Part shown: positions 17,046 through 25,557 of the stretch, piece by piece
Layout: each line of letters begins with the position of its first letter
Numbering within the stretch: position 1 is the stretch's first letter
NCBI RefSeq assembly: GCF_024506395.1
Contig: NZ_JANIBO010000001.1
Span: forward strand, 1,240,001 to 1,304,000
Direction: 5' to 3'
Length of the DNA stretch: 64,000 bases
DNA from: Cetobacterium sp. NK01
GTDB lineage: Bacteria > Fusobacteriota > Fusobacteriia > Fusobacteriales > Fusobacteriaceae
Program-made: the position numbers and the translations under genes
Notes under the pieces: generated by a model
What the model saw: the letters and a program-made list of their open reading frames with translations, nothing else
Told to the model about the DNA's origin: nothing
The model's database searches: none

Positions 17046-18239
17046 ATGAAGATATTATTTATAACAGCAGGTGTTCTTCCAGTTCCAGTAACTAAAGGTG
17101 GAGCGGTAGAAACATTAGTTGAATATATTATTGATGAGAATGAAGTAGAGAAGAAGTTAGATATTGATTTAATAAGTTATTATGATAAAAAATCTTTTGA
17201 AAAATCAAAAAAATATAAAAAAACTAACTTTTATTTTATAAAAAGAAATAATAAAATAACAAAATTATTAGGATTGTTTGATAGAATATTAAAAAAGATA
17301 AAACTACAAAGATTTCAAAATATAGAAAATTATGACTATTTATTTCAACTAAAAAAAATAGTCCAAGAAAATAATTATGATAAAATAATAGTAGAAAATA
17401 GAAGTCCATATATCAACTATTTAAAAAAAATTACAAAGGATAAGTTATATTTACATTTACATAACGATTATTTAAATATAAAAAATCCTTTAGCTGATGA
17501 AGTCTATAATAACTGTGATGGAATTTTAACTGTAAGTGATTATATAAAAAAATGTGTGTATACAATAAATAAAAATGATACTAAAACAAAAACATTGATA
17601 AATTGTACTGATACAGATTTATTTAATAAAGAGAAAAATATCGTATATAGATCAAAATTAAGAGAACAATTAAACATAAGTGAAAAAGATTTTGTATTTC
17701 TATATAGCGGAAGATTGACACAAGAAAAAGGTATAAAAGAGTTGTTGAAGGCATTTAAAAATATAACTGATAAAAGTGTAAAATTGCTGGTATTAGGAAG
17801 TAGTTGGTATGGAAGCAATATAAAAAATAAATTTCAAATAGAACTAGAGGAATTAGCTGTTGATTTAAAGGATAAAATAATTTTTACAGGATTTATTGAT
17901 AGAGATAATGTGGCAAGGTACCATAGTATTGCAGACGTAGCTATAGTTCCATCTATGTGGGAAGAGCCAGCAGGTTTAGTAGTTTTAGAAGCACAGGCAT
18001 CTGGAATGCCTGTTATTTTAACGGATAGTGGAGGAATACCGGAATTAGCAAATAAAAATACTTCAATAATAATAAAAAGAGATACAGAGATAATTGAAAA
18101 AATATATGAAGCTATGAATGACTTTGTAATGAATAAAAATAAATCTTTGGAAATGGGAAAAGAAGCAAGAAAGAATGCAGAAAAGCATAATAAGAAATAT
18201 TATTATAATAATTTTATTGAAATTATGAAGGAGATATAA
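17046..18239 (+). CDS. Glycosyltransferase family 4
   Basis: 397 residues. GT-B fold with N-terminal GVLPVPVTKGGAVETLVEYI (glycine-rich acceptor-side loop), LHLHNDYLN and the donor domain YSGRLTQEKGIKELLKAF. Then VPSMWEEPAGLVVLEAQASGMPVILTDSGGIPE carries the EPAG(L)VxxE motif typical of GT4 enzymes. It adds a sugar to the repeat unit at the membrane. It abuts the neighbouring transferase, and its stop shares one base with the flippase start, so the three genes are one translational unit. Confidence 0.88.
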   Translation: MKILFITAGVLPVPVTKGGAVETLVEYIIDENEVEKKLDIDLISYYDKKSFEKSKKYKKTNFYFIKRNNKITKLLGLFDRILKKIKLQRFQNIENYDYLFQLKKIVQENNYDKIIVENRSPYINYLKKITKDKLYLHLHNDYLNIKNPLADEVYNNCDGILTVSDYIKKCVYTINKNDTKTKTLINCTDTDLFNKEKNIVYRSKLREQLNISEKDFVFLYSGRLTQEKGIKELLKAFKNITDKSVKLLVLGSSWYGSNIKNKFQIELEELAVDLKDKIIFTGFIDRDNVARYHSIADVAIVPSMWEEPAGLVVLEAQASGMPVILTDSGGIPELANKNTSIIIKRDTEIIEKIYEAMNDFVMNKNKSLEMGKEARKNAEKHNKKYYYNNFIEIMKEI

Positions 18240-19666
18240 TGAGCTTATTAAAGAAATTTCTTTCATTTTCTATTGGAGGATATATAAGTTTATTAATAGG
18301 ATTATTGACAACTCCAATAATAACCAGAATGATTTCGCCTGAAGAATATGGAATTTTTTCAATGTATAGTTTAACAATAAATATACTGATGTTTGTTGTT
18401 ATGTTAGGATTAGATCAAGGATTTGTTAGATTTTTTTATGAAGAAGATACATTTAATGCTAAAAGTGCATTATTAAAAAAATCGCTCAAACTTCCAATGG
18501 GGATATTAATTATTTTACTACCAATTTTATGGACTTTTAGAATTTTTTTAGTAAAGATTATATTTGATAATGAAAATTCAAGAGTTTTAATATTTTATAT
18601 ATTTATAGGATTATTATTTTCAATTTTAAATAGATTTTCAAATTTAGCGGTAAGAATGCAACAAAAAGGTAAGTTATATTCGTTTATTCAAGTGTTAAAT
18701 CAGATAGGAAATTTTATATTAATTTTAGTAATATATAAAATATATGGAGATAATTATAAAGTTTTAGTATTATCTTTAATAGGTTCAACTATGATAACAG
18801 CTGTAGTTTCTATATTTTTTGAAAAAAAAATGTGGTTTTCTTTTGAAAATAAAACTAAAGTAAAGTACAAAGAGTTATTAGAATATAGCTATCCTATTGC
18901 AATAACTGTTGTTGTAAGCTGGCTTTTTCAATCAGCAGATAAACTATTTATAAAATACTATAGTAATTTGGAGGAGTTGGGGTTATATGCAGCAGCCTTT
19001 AAAATAATAGCATTATTAAATATTATTCAAAGTGGTTTTAATACATTTTGGATTCCAGTTTCTTTTGAAAAATATGAAAAAGAAAAAGAAAATATAGAAT
19101 TTTTTCAAAAAATATTTAAATTGATATCTTTTGCAATGTTAATTGTTGGTATTTGTATTCTCTTAGGAAAGGATCTTTTAATATTGATATTAGGTAAAAA
19201 ATTCGAAGATGCTGTGAAAATATTTCCTGTTTTAATTTTTATGCCTATAATGAATACCGTTTCTGAAGTTACAGTTGTAGGAATAAATTTTAAAAAGAAA
19301 ACAAAATATCACTTAATAATATCGGTAATGATAACAATAGTTAATTTAATTGGAAATTATTTATTAGTTCCTATTTTAGGAGCTATTGGTGCTGCAATCT
19401 CAACAGGAACATCATTTTTTCTATTTTTTTTATTGAGAACATATTTTTCTAAGAAATCTTTTGATTGTAAATACAATATAAAAAAGTTTGTGATTTTAAG
19501 TATATTACTTTTGTTCTATTCAATATATTTATCATTTAATTTATCAAATTTTCAAGGTTATATTTATGGATGCGTGTTATTAATATTAACTTTATATTTT
19601 TATAAAGAAATAATTAATGAAATTTATATAGAATTTATAAAAAGTAAAGAGAGGAGAAAAGAATGA
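18239..19666 (+). CDS. wzx: Polysaccharide flippase (Wzx/MATE-like)
   Basis: 475 residues with about twelve to fourteen hydrophobic helices, beginning LKKFLSFSIGGYISLLIGLLTTPIITRMISPEEYGIFSM, the standard N-terminus of Wzx/RfbX flippases. Further marks are YAAAFKIIALLNIIQSGFNTFW and the late GAIGAAISTGTSFFLFF. It moves the undecaprenyl-linked repeat unit across the inner membrane for Wzy polymerisation and Wzz control. Overlaps the preceding gene by one base and galU by four (ATGA). Confidence 0.92.
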   Translation: MSLLKKFLSFSIGGYISLLIGLLTTPIITRMISPEEYGIFSMYSLTINILMFVVMLGLDQGFVRFFYEEDTFNAKSALLKKSLKLPMGILIILLPILWTFRIFLVKIIFDNENSRVLIFYIFIGLLFSILNRFSNLAVRMQQKGKLYSFIQVLNQIGNFILILVIYKIYGDNYKVLVLSLIGSTMITAVVSIFFEKKMWFSFENKTKVKYKELLEYSYPIAITVVVSWLFQSADKLFIKYYSNLEELGLYAAAFKIIALLNIIQSGFNTFWIPVSFEKYEKEKENIEFFQKIFKLISFAMLIVGICILLGKDLLILILGKKFEDAVKIFPVLIFMPIMNTVSEVTVVGINFKKKTKYHLIISVMITIVNLIGNYLLVPILGAIGAAISTGTSFFLFFLLRTYFSKKSFDCKYNIKKFVILSILLLFYSIYLSFNLSNFQGYIYGCVLLILTLYFYKEIINEIYIEFIKSKERRKE

Positions 19667-20538
19667 AAAAAGTAACTAAAGCAGTTATACCTGCAGCAGG
19701 ATTAGGAACTAGAGTTTTACCTGCAACAAAAGCACAGCCTAAGGAGATGTTAGTTATCGTTGATAAGCCATCGCTACAATATATAGTAGAGGAGTTAGTA
19801 GAATCAGGAATAGAAGATATACTAATTGTAACTGGAAGAAATAAAAATTCTATAGAGGATCACTTTGATCACTCTTATGAGCTAGAAAATACGCTAGCGA
19901 GACATGGAAAGGATGAACTTTTAGAAAAAGTAGAAACTATTCATGGAATGGCAAATATATACTATGTTAGACAAAATCACCCATTGGGGCTTGGACACGC
20001 AATACTAAAAGCAAAATCTTTTATAGGAGATGATCCTTTTGTTATAGCTCTTGGAGATGACATTATGTATAATCCAGAGAAAGAGGTAACTGCGCAATTA
20101 ATAGAGAAATATGAAGAGTACGGACACTCTATAATTGGAGTTCAAGAGGTTGAACCAAAAGATGTATCAAAATATGGAGTTATAAAACCAGTGGAAGATT
20201 TAGATTCTAAAACTGTAGTTATGTGTGACTTTGTAGAGAAACCAAAGTTAGAAGAAGCTCCATCATTAAAAGCTTGTTTAGGAAGATATCTATTAACTCC
20301 TGATGTGTTCCAATACTTAGAAAACACTGCTCCAGGTGCAGGTGGAGAAATTCAACTTACAGATGGAATATTAGCTATGATAAATGACAATAAAAAAGTT
20401 TTAGCTTATAATTTTGATGGAACAAGGTATGACATTGGAAATAAAATCGGATTATTAAAAGCTAATATAGAGTTTGGATTACGTAATAGTGAAACTAGTG
20501 AAGATTTAAAAGAGTATTTAAAAAGTATTAATTTGTAG
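19663..20538 (+). CDS. galU: UTP-glucose-1-phosphate uridylyltransferase
   Basis: 291 residues. KAVIPAAGLGTRVLPATKAQPKEMLVIVDKP is the nucleotide-binding signature, with GLGHAILKAKSFIGDDPFVIALGDDI, FVEKP, GRYLLTPDVF and GAGGEIQLTDGI following as in GalU. It makes UDP-glucose from UTP and glucose-1-phosphate, feeding ugd in the same operon. It overlaps wzx by four bases. Composition returns to that of the conserved flanks, marking the right boundary of the AT-rich variable cassette. A terminator follows. Confidence 0.95.
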   Translation: MKKVTKAVIPAAGLGTRVLPATKAQPKEMLVIVDKPSLQYIVEELVESGIEDILIVTGRNKNSIEDHFDHSYELENTLARHGKDELLEKVETIHGMANIYYVRQNHPLGLGHAILKAKSFIGDDPFVIALGDDIMYNPEKEVTAQLIEKYEEYGHSIIGVQEVEPKDVSKYGVIKPVEDLDSKTVVMCDFVEKPKLEEAPSLKACLGRYLLTPDVFQYLENTAPGAGGEIQLTDGILAMINDNKKVLAYNFDGTRYDIGNKIGLLKANIEFGLRNSETSEDLKEYLKSINL

Positions 20539-20541
20539 AGA

Positions 20542-20568
20542 AAAGCTAGGCAACTGTTGCCTAGCTTT
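20542..20568. terminator. Bidirectional terminator between galU and the MtlR-type gene
   Basis: 12-bp perfect stem AAAGCTAGGCAA with loop CTG. Its right arm overlaps the last codons of the convergent regulator. The T-tract on the + side is short; the A-rich left flank gives a U-tract to the minus transcript. Confidence 0.78.
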
Positions 20569-22669
20569 CCTTATAAAACTCATCTATTATTTGAAGTACC
20601 TCACTTTGAGTGGAGTACTCTATTTTATCTAGAATATTTTTTCGTTCAATTAAAGTTATAAAATCATTTAGAGCATCCATATGTTCCTTTTTATCCTTAC
20701 TTGAAAAACATAGAATAACTCTAACAATCTTATTTCCAGGAAACTCTATTGGAGTATCAAAACGTACCAAACTCATATCAGTTTTAAAAACCCCTTGACT
20801 AGCTCTAGCATGAGGAAAGGCAATTTTGTTATTCATAATCATATAACTTCCATTTTTATTGATAACCTCAATCATATCTTTAATATACTCCTCATTAACA
20901 GAACCATTTTTCATTAAAATAGCTCCAGCCTTTTTAATAGCTTCCTCCCAACTACTTGCACTTTCAGAAAAAGAGATAGATTTTAAATTTAAAAGAGTTT
21001 TCAAATTTGGATTTTTCCTATCTTCAAAATCATTGATATAGAAGTTTCTAAGATTTCTTTTTAGTCCAGCTAAGAGTTTTTCCTCATCTAAGATATTACA
21101 AGTCTCTTTAATTGTTTCAAGAACACTTTTTAAAGATACCTTTCTCTTTTGCTCACTTAATCCTAGAGATAGAAGTCTCTCCTTGTTTTCTTTAGAAAGT
21201 ATTGGGTGAACTTTAACTATAGGTACATGTATATCTAAATGTGATTCTAAATCCATTGTAGATATTATAATATCTACATCTTTAAAGTTTTTTAACTCTA
21301 AAAACTTATGATATGGAATAGTATCAATTATATTAACATCATATAACTCAGTTAACTTATGAGCTAAAATCTTTGAACTTCCATATCCAAGTCCACAAAC
21401 TAAAAGTAGATTTTTAGTCTTTCTATTACTACTTAAATATCTATCTGTAGCTGTTTTAAAATGTAGAGTTATATATGCAATCTCCTCCTCTGGAAGATCT
21501 TTTCCAAGGTATTTTTCTAAAATAGGTTTGCTTACTCTTTTAACTGTTGAGTAAAGATCAAAATATGTTGTTTCCACCTCTTTAGCTATTGGATTTTCCA
21601 AAGAGATATTGTTTTTAATTCTATAGTAAGCTGGTTTTAAATGATTAAGCAGCCCATCTATAAGAGTTTTATCTCCTGTTAAATCCATATTTAGTTGATA
21701 TCCCATAATTTTAATAATCTCAACTACAGTAGTTTCTAACTCAATCCAGTTCTCTAAAAAAGAGGAGTTAAAGTTATATGAGTGACTTCCTAAAAATAAC
21801 TCTGTTAAAACTAAAACTTCACTTTCGTTAAAAGTTATAGAAAACTCATTTTCAAGGTGACATATCTCTTGAGATATAACACTATACTCACTAGTTTTTA
21901 ATAAAAACTCACGATTTTGTTGACGGTTATCAATAATGTGACTACTTTTTATTCTTTCAATACATAGATTTATATAGAATGTTAAAATATTAAAAGCTTC
22001 ATCAGATATTATAATATCAAGTTTCTTTTCTATCCTTTTAATAAAGAACTTAATTAAACTTAAAATAGAATCGTCTAAACTTTCTATAATAGTATCAGCT
22101 ATAAAGTTTAAACCATAGGTTCCACCTGAAAGGTATCTTGATCTATATCTATTTTTATAGATTTCTACATATCTAGTTATATATCTAAGCTGAAGTTGTC
22201 TTATACTTTCCTCTTTTCCTTCTAAAACTACTCCCTGTTTAGAGATAAAGTTTAACTCTAAAGAGTTAGTATCAAAGAAAGTTTTAACCTCTTTTAAATC
22301 TAACTTTATAGTGCTCAAACTTACATCTAAATCTTCACCAATTTCTAAAAGTCTATTATTTTCACTAAAAAGAAATTTAATTTTTAAAAACTCTCGTCTT
22401 TCATCAGAGGTGAAAACATAGAATCTATGTAGTATCTCTTCTAAAAAAAGCTCTAGATTTTTAACACTCTCTTTTGTTGAATAGATGCCCTTTTGAAGTT
22501 TTTCAATCTCCATATACCCACTTTTTTCCAAGTGGTAGTTTATATTATCAATATCATATCTAATACTACGTTCACTAATATTAAAAAAACTAGCAGCCTC
22601 TTTTAAAGAAAGCTGTAAATCATTATCAATTAAATATTTTATTATTTCAATACAACGTTTATTTAACAT
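20561..22669 (-). CDS. PRD-containing PTS-regulated transcriptional activator (MtlR-like)
   Basis: 702 residues from the ATG at 22669. An earlier in-frame ATG exists at 22681, but GGAGG sits between the two ATGs, so the downstream one is chosen. Domains: two N-terminal HTHs (LSLKEAASFFNISERSIRYDIDNI), two PRD domains (about 190-410), an EIIB-like domain with Cys425 (LLLVCGLGYGSSK) and a C-terminal EIIA-like domain with His620 (IAFPHARA). These activators are controlled by phosphorylation through the PTS and switch on hexitol operons. It overlaps the upstream EIICBA gene by 11 bases. Targets are probably both EIICBA genes and mtlD. Confidence 0.9.
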   Translation of the reverse strand: MLNKRCIEIIKYLIDNDLQLSLKEAASFFNISERSIRYDIDNINYHLEKSGYMEIEKLQKGIYSTKESVKNLELFLEEILHRFYVFTSDERREFLKIKFLFSENNRLLEIGEDLDVSLSTIKLDLKEVKTFFDTNSLELNFISKQGVVLEGKEESIRQLQLRYITRYVEIYKNRYRSRYLSGGTYGLNFIADTIIESLDDSILSLIKFFIKRIEKKLDIIISDEAFNILTFYINLCIERIKSSHIIDNRQQNREFLLKTSEYSVISQEICHLENEFSITFNESEVLVLTELFLGSHSYNFNSSFLENWIELETTVVEIIKIMGYQLNMDLTGDKTLIDGLLNHLKPAYYRIKNNISLENPIAKEVETTYFDLYSTVKRVSKPILEKYLGKDLPEEEIAYITLHFKTATDRYLSSNRKTKNLLLVCGLGYGSSKILAHKLTELYDVNIIDTIPYHKFLELKNFKDVDIIISTMDLESHLDIHVPIVKVHPILSKENKERLLSLGLSEQKRKVSLKSVLETIKETCNILDEEKLLAGLKRNLRNFYINDFEDRKNPNLKTLLNLKSISFSESASSWEEAIKKAGAILMKNGSVNEEYIKDMIEVINKNGSYMIMNNKIAFPHARASQGVFKTDMSLVRFDTPIEFPGNKIVRVILCFSSKDKKEHMDALNDFITLIERKNILDKIEYSTQSEVLQIIDEFYKES

Positions 22670-24413
22670 ATATACCTCCATTAAACGCTTTTATAAAATC
22701 CTCTTCACAATCTGAAAGTATAAGGTTTTCAATCAGTTCCTCATCTTCAATACTATTTATAATATTAGCTATATAATCTAAACGAAGATTTTGATTTTTT
22801 ATAGTGATTCCAATTAAAATATAAACCTTTTCACCATTTTCAAAATCAACTCCATATGGGTAGTGATGAATAACCACTCCATTTTTACAAATGAGATTTA
22901 AAGATGAGTGTGAACCGTGAGGAATAGCTATACCATTACCAATATATGTAGAGCAAGTTATCTCCCTTTCTACCAAACTATCTTTATAACCACTCATAAC
23001 AAAACCAAAGTTTTCAAGATCCTCCCCTAAAGCTTTAAGAGCTTCAGATTTAGAAGTAGACTTTAAAGAGAGTTTTAACCTCATCTCTAAACATTCATTT
23101 TTTAAAAATCTATCTATATAAAACTCTTTATCTAAAAAATCCTCTAAATAAAGTTTAGGTATATTTGGATACTCTTGAATTACACGATTTTTTAGTTTTT
23201 CATGGGTAATAATTAAATCAACCTCAGAGAGGCTATCACCTATATAACTATTAGTAATATCTATATCTTTAAACTTAGTTTTTTCAAAAATAGTTTTTAA
23301 CATATTAGCTCCAATAGCACTAGATCCCATTCCTGCATCACATAGAAAAACTATTTTTTTAATATTTTGTACATTAGGTACTGGTATATCATCTACCTCT
23401 TTTTTAACTTTTAAAGAGGTAGTCTCTACTTTAGGTTTTTTCAAAATAATATAGGTTATAAAAAATGACACTCCTGTTGAAACTCCAAAACCCAAAAGTA
23501 TATAGATATAATCTCTATCCTTTGAAAGTAGAATAAGATTTAAAATACTTCCAGGAGAGGCCACCCCTATAAGACCAGTTTTAAAAATATAAAAAATCAG
23601 ATTACCAACTAGTCCCCCTAGAGATACAGCCCAAAGAAGCTTTAAATTTTTTAGAATATATGGGAAATAAACCTCATGTATTCCACCAATAACTTGAACA
23701 AATATATTTGATAATAGATTTACTCTTTGAGATGTTCTAGATCTTATTAAAAGTAGTCCTAAAAGAACTCCTAATCCAGGACCAGGATTTGTTTCTAGTA
23801 GAAAAAGAAGTGATTTTCCCTTTTCACTCAGATCATTAAAACCTAAAATAGAAAGTATTCCATGGTTTATAATGTTATTGAAAAAGAAAACTTTTCCAAT
23901 CTCTAAAATAGGTGTAAGAATAATTAAGCCATAAATATTTTGAACAACTCCTATTAAAAACTTAGAGATAGTTTCAAGGTAGTAGTTAGCATGCTTTAAA
24001 ATAAAGTAAAAAGCTTCACCTGTAATAAGTGCAATTAGAGGGTATAAAAAATTAAAAAGAAACATTTGAAAACCACTGTACACATATTTTTTTATAAATA
24101 TATTTAGATATTTAATTAAAAAACCAGATGTAACTCCCACAACAATCCCCTGATTAATAGTGGAATCTGGATATAAAAATATAGATATGCTCATAGAGAT
24201 AATAGCTACAATACCTCCTCCATTTTTTTCTAAAATGTTTCCAGCACTATAAGCAAGAGCCATAGGTAAAAGATAGATTTCAAAATATGTTCCATATAAC
24301 TCTAAGTTTGGAAAATAATATAAGCTCCAACGGATAATTCCAAGAGCTATAAATAGATATATATTTTTTAAAATAAGTTTACTAAAGAAATTTCCTATTT
24401 TATAAATCATCAA
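22659..24413 (-). CDS. Divergent MtlA-like PTS EIICBA transporter
   Basis: 584 residues from TTG at 24413 (GGAGG nine bases upstream; ATG at 24410 is equally possible). EIIC membrane domain (about 1-330) with GIHEVYFPYIL and NPGPGLGVLLGLLLI; EIIB with phospho-Cys358 (FLCDAGMGSS); EIIA with phospho-His499 (GIAIPHGSH). The arrangement equals that of the mannitol transporter downstream at 25558. However, the first EIIC helices differ strongly: NIYLFIALGIIRW replaces NIGVFIAWGLLTA, and the GYNGGKLIAGDRG loop becomes AYSAGNILEKNGGG. It probably takes up another polyol or sugar. It is in one operon with the MtlR-like gene and divergent from nagB. Confidence 0.85.
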   Translation of the reverse strand: MMIYKIGNFFSKLILKNIYLFIALGIIRWSLYYFPNLELYGTYFEIYLLPMALAYSAGNILEKNGGGIVAIISMSISIFLYPDSTINQGIVVGVTSGFLIKYLNIFIKKYVYSGFQMFLFNFLYPLIALITGEAFYFILKHANYYLETISKFLIGVVQNIYGLIILTPILEIGKVFFFNNIINHGILSILGFNDLSEKGKSLLFLLETNPGPGLGVLLGLLLIRSRTSQRVNLLSNIFVQVIGGIHEVYFPYILKNLKLLWAVSLGGLVGNLIFYIFKTGLIGVASPGSILNLILLSKDRDYIYILLGFGVSTGVSFFITYIILKKPKVETTSLKVKKEVDDIPVPNVQNIKKIVFLCDAGMGSSAIGANMLKTIFEKTKFKDIDITNSYIGDSLSEVDLIITHEKLKNRVIQEYPNIPKLYLEDFLDKEFYIDRFLKNECLEMRLKLSLKSTSKSEALKALGEDLENFGFVMSGYKDSLVEREITCSTYIGNGIAIPHGSHSSLNLICKNGVVIHHYPYGVDFENGEKVYILIGITIKNQNLRLDYIANIINSIEDEELIENLILSDCEEDFIKAFNGGIYVK

Positions 24414-24458
24414 AATGTGCTACCTCCAAATAAATTATAAAATATTTTAACATATTGC

Positions 24459-24496
24459 TTCAAAAAAAGTGTGACTGTTTATTTCAAAAAAAAGTG
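24459..24496. promoter_or_regulatory. Direct repeat TTCAAAAAAA(A)GTG, candidate activator box
   Basis: Two near-identical copies (24459-24471 and 24483-24496), 24 bp apart, lie in the divergent region between the EIICBA gene and nagB. An inverted variant is present before mtlA. A 6-bp inverted repeat AAGGTT TT AACCTT follows at about 24499-24512. Binding by the MtlR-like protein is inference. Confidence 0.35.
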
Positions 24497-24571
24497 AAAG
24501 GTTTTAACCTTGATATTTTAATTCAAATCAATTAAAGTTAAAAGTAATAAAATTTCAAAAGGGGTGTTTGT

Positions 24572-25387
24572 ATGAGATTAATAATTCCAGGAGCAAATAT
24601 TGGAGATTGGGCAGCAGCTTATGTAGTGAAAAAGATAAAAGAGTTTAATCCAACAAAGGAGAAACCATTTGTTTTAGGACTACCTACGGGAAGTACACCA
24701 GAGAAGATGTATAAAAGATTAGTTGAGCTATATAAAGAGGGAGTTATCTCTTTTGAAAATGTAATTACATTTAATATGGATGAGTATGTTGGATTAGGAC
24801 CTAACGATGAGCAAAGTTATCACTACTATATGCATGAGCACTTTTTTAATCATGTGAATATACCTAAAGAGAATATAAATATTTTAAATGGACTTTGTGA
24901 AGATTTGAAAGCAGAAGCCAAAAGGTATGAGGAAAAGATAAAGTCAGTTGGAGGGATTCACCTTTTTGTTGGAGGAATAGGGCCAGATGGGCACTTAGCT
25001 TTCAATGAACCAGGATCATCTTTAAGTTCAAGAACTAGAGATAAGGAGCTAACTCAAGATACAATTATAGCTAACTCAAGATTTTTTGGTGGGGATATAA
25101 ATAGAGTTCCAAAGGTTGCAATGACAGTTGGAGTTGCTACAGTTTTAGATTCAGAGGAGGTTATGATTTTAGTTGATACTCATGCTAAAGCTCTTGCTTT
25201 ACATAAAGCTGTTGAGTGTGGAATAAACCATATGTGGACAGTGTCAGCTCTGCAACTTCATAGAAAGGGTATTATAGTTGCAACAGAGGAAGCTTGTAGT
25301 GAACTAAAAGTTTCAACATATAGATATTTTAAAGATATAGAAAAGGATAACTTAGATACAGAGAAGTTTTTAAATAGTGTTAAATAA
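24572..25387 (+). CDS. nagB: Glucosamine-6-phosphate deaminase
   Basis: 271 residues. [15 protein letters not shown] (phosphate loop), FNMDEYVGL (catalytic Asp), [23 protein letters not shown] and [15 protein letters not shown] are full NagB signatures. It converts glucosamine-6-phosphate to fructose-6-phosphate and ammonia. A single-gene unit with its own terminator, divergent from the odd MtlA-like EIICBA, suggesting an amino-sugar link for that transporter. It also supplies the last step of sialic acid breakdown encoded 10 kb downstream. Confidence 0.95.
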   Translation: MRLIIPGANIGDWAAAYVVKKIKEFNPTKEKPFVLGLPTGSTPEKMYKRLVELYKEGVISFENVITFNMDEYVGLGPNDEQSYHYYMHEHFFNHVNIPKENINILNGLCEDLKAEAKRYEEKIKSVGGIHLFVGGIGPDGHLAFNEPGSSLSSRTRDKELTQDTIIANSRFFGGDINRVPKVAMTVGVATVLDSEEVMILVDTHAKALALHKAVECGINHMWTVSALQLHRKGIIVATEEACSELKVSTYRYFKDIEKDNLDTEKFLNSVK

Positions 25388-25409
25388 AGTAAAAAAATAT
25401 GAATTTTTC

Positions 25410-25430
25410 AGCTACCAATTTTTGGTAGCT
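25410..25430 (+). terminator. Terminator after nagB
   Basis: 9-bp stem AGCTACCAA with TTT loop, then TTTTTATTTC. It separates nagB from the mtlA-mtlD operon. Confidence 0.85.
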
Positions 25431-25440
25431 TTTTTATTTC

Positions 25441-25453
25441 CATTTTTTTTGAA
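25441..25453 (-). promoter_or_regulatory. Inverted copy of the TTCAAAAAAA box before mtlA
   Basis: On the minus strand this reads TTTCAAAAAAAATG, matching the paired box at 24459-24496 except GTG to ATG. About 105 bp before the mtlA start. Possible activator site for the MtlR-like protein; weak because of low complexity. Confidence 0.28.
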
Positions 25454-25557
25454 ACTTAAGAGGTAAATTTTCTTTGAAGCTATTGAACTTTGAAGGTTTT
25501 CAAGGTTTTTAGTATCATTGGGACAGAAAGATCAAAGAGAAACAGGAGGGAGAAAAA

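Noticed and set aside
22670-22681. Upstream ATG as start of the MtlR-type gene
   Set aside because: The GGAGG lies between this ATG and the next in-frame ATG, so it can only serve the downstream one at 22669.
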